This document shows positions 1 to 7,531 of a stretch of 39,385 bases of DNA, piece after piece. The DNA comes from an uncultured Candidatus Melainabacteria bacterium (GTDB lineage: Bacteria > Cyanobacteriota > Vampirovibrionia > Gastranaerophilales > Gastranaerophilaceae): NCBI GenBank assembly GCA_934747335.1, contig CAKVGS010000018.1, positions 1 to 39,385 on the forward strand, given 5' to 3'. Under the pieces are notes generated by a model that was not told where the DNA came from, made no database searches, and worked only from the letters and a program-made list of their open reading frames with translations. How positions within the stretch are numbered: the stretch's first letter is position 1; each line of letters begins with the position of its first letter. The position numbers were made by a program, and so were the translations under genes.

Positions 1-117
1 TCAGAGCTCCGCTCAGCTTCTCCCCTCAAGGGAGAAGCGGTAAAATGTGTCAATTTAGCGCAAGTAACGGCTTCTCCCTTGAGGGGAGAAGCTGAGCGGA
101 GCTCTGATGAGGGTGGT
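1..117. repeat. Palindromic repeat family A, copy 1 (cut by window edge)
   Basis: A perfect 38-bp inverted repeat (1-38 and 70-107) surrounds a 31-bp centre. Each arm holds its own small hairpin (CTTCTCCC / GGGAGAAG), so the element can fold as two hairpins or one long one. The right end continues as GATGAGGGTGGTATAGA, which recurs in copies 2, 3 and 4. The centre reappears in inverted orientation in copy 2 and with substitutions in copy 3. No transposase is present, so it resembles a MITE or REPIN-type non-autonomous repeat. The matching outer left end lies beyond the window. Confidence 0.9.
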
Positions 118-162
118 ATAGATAATAAAAATCCAAACCATCTCCCGAAAATCTAAATTAGG

Positions 163-1671
163 CTAAACTTTCTTTTTCTTGTCGTCGTCTGCACCTGCGT
201 TTGCAGTTGTACTACCACCGGCAGTTCCGGCGCCGTTTGTCATTCCCCCAAAAGTTGTCGCCCCTGCACCGCTATTAACAGATTGTCCGCCTGTTCCGTC
301 AGTAGGAGCAGAAGGTGCTGATAATACAGCTCCAGATTCTTCACCAAGCTGTTCTGCAAGTCCTTCAGGATCTTCCATGTCTTCAGGAATTTCCATTTCC
401 AAATCTTCAACGCCTTCCAATTGTCCTTGGTAGACATCAATATTCTCGTCGTACATTTCGAGTGATGTAGCATTTATGTCTTGAGTTTCACGACGCTTAT
501 CAATTTCATTACCAACTTTGCCTGCCCATTGAAATTGTTGCGTAGCTGCAACACCACTAGACGCAGCGGCTGCAACTCCAATACCAGCAAATGCCCAACC
601 CCACGGACCTTTACCAAGTAATTTAGCAGCTGCAATGCCAGCACCAGTAGCATTCAAAGTTTGAGCGCCAGACTCGAAATAACATGATGTTTTTGTAGCC
701 TCATCAAAACTTTCGGCATAATCAGTTACCCCTTCAACTTCGCCCATAGTTTCTGCTGCATTATCATAAGTATCCTGATAAGTACCCATTTCATCATATA
801 TTTCACCTACTAAATCAGTAGTTTCTTGAGATGTTTCACTTATTCCAAGACCTAACTGTTGCATAATCGGTACAAGTTCTTGTAATAATGCTTTTTCATC
901 TTCTGATAAAGTTTCACCTGATTTAACTTTTTCCATCAAAGCATCATAACTGGCTTTGTACATATCATATTCGGTTTTCTTATCTTCAATATCATCATTT
1001 GCATCTTCATTATATGCAATAGCTTGATCTGATAAATCAACAATTTCATCACCTGCTGATGTCATGTCTTCTTGTGCCATTTGTAACGATGCTTGAGAAT
1101 CATCCATTGTGTTTTGTAATTCATCACAAGCTTGTTTTTGTTCTTTGTTTGGCTTCGCAATATAGTACTTTGCGGCAGTAGCAGATGCTAATATAACAGT
1201 TGCGACATCACCCAAATGTTTTGAACTTGACCCTCCGCCAGATTTCGCTGCTATTTTCAACCCTACTTTATTAACAGCGCCTCCACCATTTTGCATTAAA
1301 AATGTACCAACAGCCTTATTTAAAACCGTAGACGTAAGTGCTGTTGTAGCTCCCAGTGCACAATCAGTAGTAGTATTTGCAATCATGCCACCCTTACCAC
1401 CATCGTAACCGGTTTTATCCTTCGCAGATTCTTTACCGTTCAATTTTGCAGTTGAATAATCATCATCTTCGATTTCGTATTTATTATCATCGTTTTCAGC
1501 ATTCGCACGCCAGTTTTTAAGTTCACTGTTCCATGTTTGAGTGATTTCGCCCATATCTTTAGCAGAAATCTTCATTGTGTTATTGCCATAATTGTAATTG
1601 TACCAACATTTGTATGCATAAGATTGTGATGTGGTAGCTTGTGAAAGGTTAAAAGAATCTTTAATAGCCAT
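163..1671 (-). CDS. Uncharacterised 502-aa protein under a sigma-28-type promoter
   Basis: I do not recognise this family. The N-terminus (about 1-60) is rich in S, T, N, Q, Y and has no Sec signal peptide. Moderately hydrophobic, Gly/Ala-rich stretches lie near residues 105-172 and 338-377. Between them is a long acidic, helix-prone segment (about 176-325), probably a coiled coil. The C-terminal 50 residues are low-complexity G/A/S/T ending in a D/K-rich tail. This plan (no signal peptide, coiled coil, paired hydrophobic regions) resembles type III secretion translocators in outline only; no sequence motif confirms that. The ATG at 1671 has a good GGAGG 7 bases upstream, and a sigma-28-like promoter lies at 1702-1728. 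Repeat family A copies sit on both sides of the gene. The real-gene call is firm; the function is unknown. Confidence 0.85.
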   Translation of the reverse strand: MAIKDSFNLSQATTSQSYAYKCWYNYNYGNNTMKISAKDMGEITQTWNSELKNWRANAENDDNKYEIEDDDYSTAKLNGKESAKDKTGYDGGKGGMIANTTTDCALGATTALTSTVLNKAVGTFLMQNGGGAVNKVGLKIAAKSGGGSSSKHLGDVATVILASATAAKYYIAKPNKEQKQACDELQNTMDDSQASLQMAQEDMTSAGDEIVDLSDQAIAYNEDANDDIEDKKTEYDMYKASYDALMEKVKSGETLSEDEKALLQELVPIMQQLGLGISETSQETTDLVGEIYDEMGTYQDTYDNAAETMGEVEGVTDYAESFDEATKTSCYFESGAQTLNATGAGIAAAKLLGKGPWGWAFAGIGVAAAASSGVAATQQFQWAGKVGNEIDKRRETQDINATSLEMYDENIDVYQGQLEGVEDLEMEIPEDMEDPEGLAEQLGEESGAVLSAPSAPTDGTGGQSVNSGAGATTFGGMTNGAGTAGGSTTANAGADDDKKKKV

Positions 1672-1701
1672 AGTTCCTCCAATGTTTTTCTTTTGGTATT
1701 T

Positions 1702-1728
1702 ATATCGGCATTTTTTTGAAAAACTTTA
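1702..1728 (-). promoter_or_regulatory. Sigma-28 (FliA)-type promoter of the 502-aa gene
   Basis: On the minus strand the -35 box TAAAGTTT (1728-1721) and -10 box GCCGATAT (1709-1702) are separated by exactly 11 bases. The known FliA consensus is TAAAGTTT-N11-GCCGATAA, so 15 of 16 positions match. The flanking CC before the -35 and the A-rich spacer are shared with the sites at 27161 and 37645. Transcription would begin about 25 bases before the start codon. Confidence 0.8.
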
Positions 1729-1740
1729 GGGTTTTGGAAG

Positions 1741-1754
1741 AAATTGTTACAAAA
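1741..1754. promoter_or_regulatory. TTGTAACAA motif upstream of the sigma-28 promoter
   Basis: TTTTGTAACAATTT (minus strand) lies about 15 bases upstream of the sigma-28 -35 box. The near-palindromic core TTGTNACAA recurs at 15477, 23228 and 26984, always between genes, and with variation at 36664. It is a candidate operator; no regulator can be named from the sequence. Confidence 0.4.
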
Positions 1755-1763
1755 GTTTACAGT

Positions 1764-1855
1764 TTGAACCCCTCTCTTTGGGAGAGGGTAGAAAATCAAG
1801 TTGAGAGCCGAATGTTTTTTAGGCTCGAAACTTTGATTTTCGGGTGAGGGTTCAA
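1764..1855. repeat. Nested imperfect inverted repeat (element C)
   Basis: Outer arms TTGAACCC (1764-1771) and GGGTTCAA (1848-1855) enclose a CCCTCTC/GAGAGGG hairpin and a second stem, AAAATCAA...GAGCC pairing with GGCTC...TTGATTTT. It begins the gene-free region 1672-2303. That region also holds the sigma-28 promoter and further palindromes, and I see no protein gene in it. Confidence 0.65.
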
Positions 1856-1895
1856 GCCGAAGGCTGGTTGGATTATAAAATTTGTTTACTGTGCG

Positions 1896-2016
1896 TATTG
1901 CAAAACCCTCTCCTTAGCCCTCTCTGTCACTTTCGTGACATCTCTCCCAATAAATGGATGCTGTGGGAGAGAACAAAGTTTAAAAATAATCTGTACCTCT
2001 CCCTCGGAGAGGGGAA
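1896..2016. repeat. Cluster of short hairpins in the gene-free region
   Basis: Three separate stems are visible: GTCAC/GTGAC (1926-1939), TCTCTCCCA/TGGGAGAGA (1941-1972) and CCTCTCC/GGAGAGG (1996-2012). The C/T-rich wording resembles other dispersed intergenic repeats of this window. The segment just after it, 2021-2033, shares 13 bases with 3202-3214 on the other side of rsmI. Confidence 0.55.
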
Positions 2017-2046
2017 TAACCTAAAGTCGTTCGTTGGTTGGCAGAG

Positions 2047-2116
2047 CAACCTCCATGGATAGGGAGGTCGGAGCTGTTGGCGAAGTTGTGCTGAGCCGTA
2101 CAGATGCGGGTGGGTT
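2047..2116. repeat. Dispersed repeat family B, copy 1
   Basis: This segment of about 70 bp aligns with 34031-34100. They share the core ATAGGGAGGTCG, a following AGCTGTT, and the terminal CGGGTGGGTT, with scattered substitutions between. Both copies are intergenic and have no coding capacity that I can defend. Confidence 0.7.
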
Positions 2117-2137
2117 ACGGTCAAGAATAGTTAATAA

Positions 2138-2247
2138 TACCCTCTCCCCTCAAGGGAGAAGCCGTTACTTGCGCTATTTTGACACATTCTACCGCTTCGC
2201 CCTTGAGGGGAGAAGCTGCCCGGAGGGCTGATGAGGGTGATATAGAC
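2138..2247. repeat. Palindromic repeat family A, copy 2
   Basis: It has the same two CTTCTCCC-type hairpin arms and the same right end (GATGAGGGTGATATAGA) as copy 1, but the 31-bp centre is inverted relative to copy 1. The outer left arm is shortened. It lies just upstream of the rsmI promoter and, with copy 1, brackets the 502-aa gene. Confidence 0.85.
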
Positions 2248-2269
2248 AATAAAGAATTAAATTTCATTC

Positions 2270-2297
2270 TTGTATCTAAACTTTTAATTGCTATAAT
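2270..2297 (+). promoter_or_regulatory. rsmI promoter, probable leaderless transcript
   Basis: An extended -10 box TGCTATAAT ends at 2297, with a weak TTGTAT -35 box at 2270-2275. The rsmI ATG follows only 6 bases later and no Shine-Dalgarno can fit between. Transcription would therefore begin at or next to the start codon. The same geometry is seen at 17337 and 24932. Confidence 0.65.
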
Positions 2298-2303
2298 CAA
2301 GCT

Positions 2304-3116
2304 ATGACACAAAGAAAATTCGATTTTTACATAGTTCCGACTCCAATCGGGAATATAAAAGATATCACATTTAGAGCAATAGAAGTTTTAAAATCCGTTG
2401 ATTTAATCGCATGTGAGGACACTCGAATCACTCAAAAGCTTTTAAACCATTACGAAATTTCTACCAAATGCGTTTCTTATCACAAGTACAACGAGCGCGA
2501 ACGAATAGATTTTTTCTTAAACCAAATCCGAGAAGGAAAGTCCGTTGCGCTTGTATCTGATGCAGGAACTCCGATGATATGCGACCCGGGGGAAGTTATT
2601 GTTTCTGCGCTACTTAAAGAAGGATTTTCAGTAACATCATTAGCCGGAGCCTGTGCCATAACAACATTTTTATCACAACTTCCAAGGCAAAATGAACAGT
2701 TTTCTTTTATCGGATTTATTCCAAGAACCGAAAACCAAATCAAGGAGTTGTGCAAAAAATATTCTGCTCAAAATATGGTATTTTACGATTCTCCTGAAAG
2801 AATTCTAAAAACATTAAATACCATCAAAGAGTTTCGTGGCGACATAAAAATTTCTTTAGGGCGAGAAATCACAAAGCTTTTTGAAGAAGTTGTAACCGAC
2901 AAGATATCTAATGTTTTAGAACACTTTAATTCAGGAATAAAAGGTGAAATCGTTTGCATGTTATATGCAGAAGAAGATAATTCAGATTTTGAATTAAAAA
3001 ATCACATTATAGAACTTAAGAAAAAAGGCTTTAGAGATAAAGACATTTCTGTTATTTTATCAACGATTTTTGGTGTTAATAAGAACGAAGTTTACAAGGC
3101 TGCATTAGAGGTATAG
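2304..3116 (+). CDS. rsmI: 16S rRNA (cytidine1402-2'-O)-methyltransferase RsmI
   Basis: RsmI methylates the 2'-O of C1402 in the decoding centre of 16S rRNA using S-adenosylmethionine. The 270-residue product has the family's tetrapyrrole-methylase-like fold signatures: VPTPIGNIKDITFRA near residue 10, ACEDTRIT near 37, the SYHKYNE block near 58, ALVSDAGTPMICDPG near 82, and the FIGFIPR segment near 136. Length matches the family. The ATG at 2304 has no Shine-Dalgarno but lies 6 bases after a TATAAT box, so the mRNA is probably leaderless. It stands alone between repeat element A2 and the RND operon, which converges on it. Confidence 0.95.
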   Translation: MTQRKFDFYIVPTPIGNIKDITFRAIEVLKSVDLIACEDTRITQKLLNHYEISTKCVSYHKYNERERIDFFLNQIREGKSVALVSDAGTPMICDPGEVIVSALLKEGFSVTSLAGACAITTFLSQLPRQNEQFSFIGFIPRTENQIKELCKKYSAQNMVFYDSPERILKTLNTIKEFRGDIKISLGREITKLFEEVVTDKISNVLEHFNSGIKGEIVCMLYAEEDNSDFELKNHIIELKKKGFRDKDISVILSTIFGVNKNEVYKAALEV

Positions 3117-3174
3117 ATGGGAATTGCAAGGTATGTCGGATAGCTTTGACTTACTGAGTTAATAATACCGATAC

Positions 3175-3194
3175 CCATCCCTAACCAGGGATGG
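3175..3194. terminator. Hairpin between convergent rsmI and RND operon
   Basis: CCATCCCT pairs with AGGGATGG around an AACC loop, between the ends of two convergent transcription units. There is no proper T-tract on either side, so it may be a repeat hairpin rather than a classical rho-independent terminator. Confidence 0.4.
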
Positions 3195-3216
3195 AGTTGT
3201 ACTAAAGTCGTTCGAT

Positions 3217-4383
3217 TTATTTTTCGGTTTCTTTAAATTCGACCTTATCCCCTTCTTTAAGGTTGTCGTTTATATTTGTAATTAATTTTTCGTCGCCTTT
3301 TAGGCCTTCCAAGATTTCGACCTTTTCGCCGAAATCACGTCCTTGCTTAACCTTGATAAAATGGATGGTTGAATCAGGTTTGACTTCTGCTACATACTGG
3401 TCGGGCGAATTAAACGTAGTTAAGCATGCTGGATTAATTGTCAAATATTTTTGTTTATCCTTAACATCAATATTAGTTTTTACATACAAACCGCTATAAA
3501 GCCCTGATTTTCCATCATTTGGAATAATAAGCGCAACTTCCATAGCACGTGAAACATTATCCAATTTGCCTGAAATCTGAGAAATATATCCTTTAAATTT
3601 TTGGCTCGGATTTTCTGGTATATAAACTTCAACAGCCTGTCCGTCTTTTATAAATCTAACATAATTTTGAGGAACAAAAATAGTTGCTCTGAATTTATCA
3701 ATCTGCTGAATCTCAAAAAGGCTTGTACTTGTTGAACTTCCGCCTGATACTACGTTTGCACCGGCATCAATATTATATTTACTAATTACTCCGTCAAACG
3801 GTGCAACTACTCGCTTATATCCTTGAAGTGCAGTCAACCTGTTTAAATCCTGTTTTGCTTTGTCAACATCCGCTTGCGCGCCTAAATAGTTCATTTCAGA
3901 AGTCTTAAATTCGTTATACTTAGTATCCAAATCTTGCCTTGAAATTGCACCATCTGAAGATGAATTCTTAAATCTTTCATAAGTTTGTTTTGCAAAATTA
4001 TATTGATACTTGGTTTCCATCAAATGTTTTTCGGCAGAAATAAGAGCTGATTTAGCACTCGCGGCTTCCGCGTCTAAATCAGGAGTATCAATAGTTGCAA
4101 GCAATTGTCCTTTTTTTACGTGGTCACCAAGTTGAACGCATCTTTCAGAAACAAGTCCGTTTATTCTCGAAAACATCTCTGTCTGCAAATACGGTTTCAA
4201 TTCCCCTGAAAGCTCCAAACCGTCTTCACCGTTTGTCAAAGTCGGTTTTTCAACAAGCGCAACATACTTTGCTTCTCTTGCGTTAATTGATGTCGTTATA
4301 AAGCGCACAACTTTTGGAATAATTCCAACGAGCAATAAAAATGCCACAATTGCGGTTATTATATTTTTCTTATTAATCTTCAT
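3217..4383 (-). CDS. RND efflux adaptor (membrane fusion protein, HlyD/AcrA type)
   Basis: This is the periplasmic adaptor that links an inner-membrane RND pump to an outer-membrane channel. The 388-residue product has an N-terminal membrane anchor (about 8-26) without a lipobox cysteine. A lipoyl half-motif lies near residues 90-112 (CVQLGDHVKKGQLLATID), followed by an alpha-helical hairpin (about 115-190). The second lipoyl half (VVAPFDGVISKYNID) and the beta-barrel and membrane-proximal domains follow. It is the last gene of a three-gene operon and overlaps the pump gene by 11 bases. The substrate cannot be told from the sequence. Confidence 0.92.
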   Translation of the reverse strand: MKINKKNIITAIVAFLLLVGIIPKVVRFITTSINAREAKYVALVEKPTLTNGEDGLELSGELKPYLQTEMFSRINGLVSERCVQLGDHVKKGQLLATIDTPDLDAEAASAKSALISAEKHLMETKYQYNFAKQTYERFKNSSSDGAISRQDLDTKYNEFKTSEMNYLGAQADVDKAKQDLNRLTALQGYKRVVAPFDGVISKYNIDAGANVVSGGSSTSTSLFEIQQIDKFRATIFVPQNYVRFIKDGQAVEVYIPENPSQKFKGYISQISGKLDNVSRAMEVALIIPNDGKSGLYSGLYVKTNIDVKDKQKYLTINPACLTTFNSPDQYVAEVKPDSTIHFIKVKQGRDFGEKVEILEGLKGDEKLITNINDNLKEGDKVEFKETEK

Positions 4384-7300
4384 CTTTTTCTACCTCAAAT
4401 TTTTTGTTTTTGTTCATAATTGCGAATAACAATGGAACAATTACAAGTGTTGCAAAAGTTGCAAACAATAAACCGCCGATTACGGTTCTACCGATTGGCG
4501 CGTTTTGTTCGCCACCTTCACCTATACCTAAAGCCATCGGTAACATACCCAAAATCATAGCAGAAGCTGTCATAATTACGGGTCTTATTCTTGTATAGCC
4601 TGATTCTATTGCTGCTAGAGTAGAAGAGTAGCCTTCTTTCATTTTATCAGTCGCAAAAGACACAACTAAAATAGAGTTTGCGCAAGATACACCAACCGCC
4701 ATAATAGAACCCATCAAGGCTTGAACGCTAAATGTCGTATCAGATATAAACAGCATCCAAATTATGCCTGAAAGCGCCAAAGGTACGGGAGTTATGATAA
4801 TAAACGGATTTCTCCAAGACTGAAAGTTTACTACGATGAGCAAATATACCAACACAAGCGCGAGCATCAAACCTGAAAGAAGTGACGAAAATACATAGTT
4901 CATTGATTTTGCTTGACCTAACAAGTTAATGAATGTACCGCGCGGTGCGTCTTTTTCGTATTTTTTAATAACTTTATTAACGTCATTTGAAACACCCGCC
5001 AAATCTCTATCTTGAAGGTTAATCAAAATATCAAACACAGGCATGATGTCATAATGGTTTACTACACTTGCGGCTTCACTTGAGCGAACAGAGGCAATGT
5101 TCGCAAGCCTTACAGGGCTATTATTTGCATAAGCAACAGGAATATCCGTTACGTTTTTAACTGTATCCACATTAAATTGCGGTACTCTTAGAGCCAAAGT
5201 GTAGTTTACGCCGTTTGTCGGATCTACCCAATAGTTAGGAGCTACCTGACCGCTTGAAGTTAAAGCTGTCAGAACATTTCTTGAAACAGTTTCTTGTGAC
5301 AAATGCATCATACTTGCTCTTGTTTTATCAACATCAATCTTGATTTCAGGTGTGTCTGTGATTTGGTGAATATGTGCGTCAGCAACACCTCTGATTTTCT
5401 TAACATCCGCAAGCATTTTTTGCGCCAGCTTATAATTTTCTTGAACGCTTTTACCTTGAATTTGTATATCAATAGGAGATGCCAAGCCAAAGTTAAGGAT
5501 TTTACCTACCATATCTGCGTTTTGGAAGAAGAACGTCATATCAGGAAATTCTTTATTAAGATTTTTTCTTAATTTCTTAACATAAGTTTTTGTTGGCTTG
5601 TGTTTTTCGCCTAGAGCAATCAGAATTTCGCCATCGCCAACACCTATTTGAGAGTTATCCATAAAAGCAAGATTCAAGCTACTTGCAGGGAGCCCGATAT
5701 TATCAAGTATTGTATCCAATTCTTTTGGCGGAATTGTTTTTCTGATTACATCTTCAACTTTCGTAAATTCTCTTGCGGTTTCTTCAATACGAGTACCGTG
5801 CGGTGCGTAAACGTGAAGTCTGATTTGACCTGCATCAACTTCAGGGAAGAAGTTTTCACCGATAAACGGAGTTAGGATTAAAGCAGAAAGAACTACCGCA
5901 CCATAAATTACGGCTACTTTTTTCGGCTTTCTTAAAATCATTTTTACAAGGAATTTTTTGTAAACATTCCTAAAAGTCACAAAATTCGTATTTACAAAGT
6001 TGTTAATCTTAAACAAAATTGATGACTCATTTAAAACTTCTTTTTTCTTCAATAATTTATCTACAAGAACGGGAACAAGCGTATTTGATAGCATGTAAGA
6101 ACCAAGCATAGAAAAAATTACTGACATTGCAAGCGGAATGAATAAATATTTTGTAGCGCCTTCCATTAAGAATATCGGTGCAAATACCGTACAAATAGAA
6201 AGCGTTGAAACAAGAGTCGGCGTAGCTACTTCACTTGCGGATTTATAAATAACATCCTTAATTGTTGCCATTTGCATCGTTTCTTTGTTACGTAAAATAT
6301 TTTCAATAACTACGGTTGCGTTATCAACAAGCATACCGATAGCCAGTCCTAAGCCGCTTAATGACATCATATTAATCGTTTGACCGCACAGTGATGAGCA
6401 AATAACCGCAAACAAAACCGAAAGCGGAATTGAAATTGCGATAATAAAGGTTGAGCGAACGCTACCCAAGAATATCAAAATCATTAACGCTGTTAAAATT
6501 GCAGCCAAAGTCCCTGAAAAAATTACATCTCGAATAGATGCTTTTACGAAAACTGATTGGTCAAACAAAACTTGCATGTTTACTTCTTTTGGAATGGTTT
6601 TTGCAATTATTGGAAGTAATTTTTTAGTACCGTCAACAACTTTCAAGGATGAAACAGTACCTGACTTATAAACCGTCATAAGAGAGCCTGCATTGCCGTT
6701 TTGACGTACAATATTTGTTTGGATAGCGTTACCGTCATGAATATAGCCGACATCAGACAAGTAAACAACTTGGTTAGTTTTTGGCGAAACAATAGGGAAA
6801 TTGTTCATTTCTTCAACTGTTGCGCTCGCGTTATTCAAAGAAATTAAATAATCTTTGTCGCCAATTTTCGTGTTACCGGACGGTATAATTACGTTTTGAC
6901 CTGCAACAGCTTTAGTAACGTCAGCAGGAGTCAAACCTCTGGCTTCCATTTTTTGCATATCCAAATCGACTATGATTTGGCGAACTTTACCACCCATAGG
7001 TAGTGGAGCTTGCGCGCCTTCTACTTTAGTCAACTGAACTTTAATATTGTTTTGCGCATAGTCTGTAACCTTTTGAATAGGGAGTTTCAAAGATGAAATT
7101 ACAACCTGCAAAACAGGAATTGTCGTTGGTTTGTATTTCAAAATATTAGGCGGCATGATACCGCTTGGCATAGTTTTCATACAAACGTGAGATGTCGCAC
7201 TAACCTGTGTAATCCCTGTATTAATATCCGAACCGGGGTGAAGGAATACTCTGATTACACCTGCGCCCAAAAGCGACTGTGATTCAATATGTTCAACGTT

Positions 7301-7531
7301 ATCAACGCTTGTAACGTAAGCTCTTTCAGCAATTGTAACAATTCTCCGCTCGATATCTTTTGCCGGCATGCCTGTATAAGTCCAAACGGCAGTAACTACC
7401 GGTGTATTGATTTCAGGAAAAATATCAATAGGTGTTTTTGCAATGGTTACAAGTCCCATAATCAAAATGAACAAAGCCATTACGACAACAGTATAATAAT
7501 ACTTTAAAATCATTTTCATAAAGTTTTTCAT
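4373..7531 (-). CDS. RND efflux pump, inner-membrane permease (AcrB-like, atypical relay)
   Basis: This is the inner-membrane pump of a tripartite exporter. At 1052 residues it has the normal length, with TM1 near 12-30, a first periplasmic loop, the TM2-TM6 block (about 335-480) and a repeated second half. Family landmarks are IDIFPEI near 35, the TM4 segment GMLVDNATVVIEN near 399-411, and RIRPVIMTASAMILGMLPMALG near the end. In AcrB, TM4 reads VDDA and TM10 carries a lysine (D407, D408, K940). Here the corresponding residues are D403-N404 and A951 (SCANSIL), so two of the three classical charged relay residues are missing. I recall RND subgroups with this pattern, so this is unlikely to be a sequencing error. 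The ATG overlaps the stop of the upstream outer-membrane factor gene (ATGA). Confidence 0.93.
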   Translation of the reverse strand: MKNFMKMILKYYYTVVVMALFILIMGLVTIAKTPIDIFPEINTPVVTAVWTYTGMPAKDIERRIVTIAERAYVTSVDNVEHIESQSLLGAGVIRVFLHPGSDINTGITQVSATSHVCMKTMPSGIMPPNILKYKPTTIPVLQVVISSLKLPIQKVTDYAQNNIKVQLTKVEGAQAPLPMGGKVRQIIVDLDMQKMEARGLTPADVTKAVAGQNVIIPSGNTKIGDKDYLISLNNASATVEEMNNFPIVSPKTNQVVYLSDVGYIHDGNAIQTNIVRQNGNAGSLMTVYKSGTVSSLKVVDGTKKLLPIIAKTIPKEVNMQVLFDQSVFVKASIRDVIFSGTLAAILTALMILIFLGSVRSTFIIAISIPLSVLFAVICSSLCGQTINMMSLSGLGLAIGMLVDNATVVIENILRNKETMQMATIKDVIYKSASEVATPTLVSTLSICTVFAPIFLMEGATKYLFIPLAMSVIFSMLGSYMLSNTLVPVLVDKLLKKKEVLNESSILFKINNFVNTNFVTFRNVYKKFLVKMILRKPKKVAVIYGAVVLSALILTPFIGENFFPEVDAGQIRLHVYAPHGTRIEETAREFTKVEDVIRKTIPPKELDTILDNIGLPASSLNLAFMDNSQIGVGDGEILIALGEKHKPTKTYVKKLRKNLNKEFPDMTFFFQNADMVGKILNFGLASPIDIQIQGKSVQENYKLAQKMLADVKKIRGVADAHIHQITDTPEIKIDVDKTRASMMHLSQETVSRNVLTALTSSGQVAPNYWVDPTNGVNYTLALRVPQFNVDTVKNVTDIPVAYANNSPVRLANIASVRSSEAASVVNHYDIMPVFDILINLQDRDLAGVSNDVNKVIKKYEKDAPRGTFINLLGQAKSMNYVFSSLLSGLMLALVLVYLLIVVNFQSWRNPFIIITPVPLALSGIIWMLFISDTTFSVQALMGSIMAVGVSCANSILVVSFATDKMKEGYSSTLAAIESGYTRIRPVIMTASAMILGMLPMALGIGEGGEQNAPIGRTVIGGLLFATFATLVIVPLLFAIMNKNKKFEVEKDED

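Noticed and set aside
179..433. Plus-strand proline/alanine/serine-rich frame opposite the 502-aa gene
   Set aside because: It is a shadow of the low-complexity G/A/S/T tail of the gene on the other strand. It has no ribosome site or promoter.
1..2247. CRISPR array or insertion sequence, suggested by repeated words
   Set aside because: Copies are few, irregularly spaced and palindromic. There are no regular spacers and no transposase frame.
1844..2312. Short frames of 63-72 codons in the repeat cluster before rsmI
   Set aside because: They run through palindromic repeats in both directions, show no protein-like composition and lack ribosome sites.
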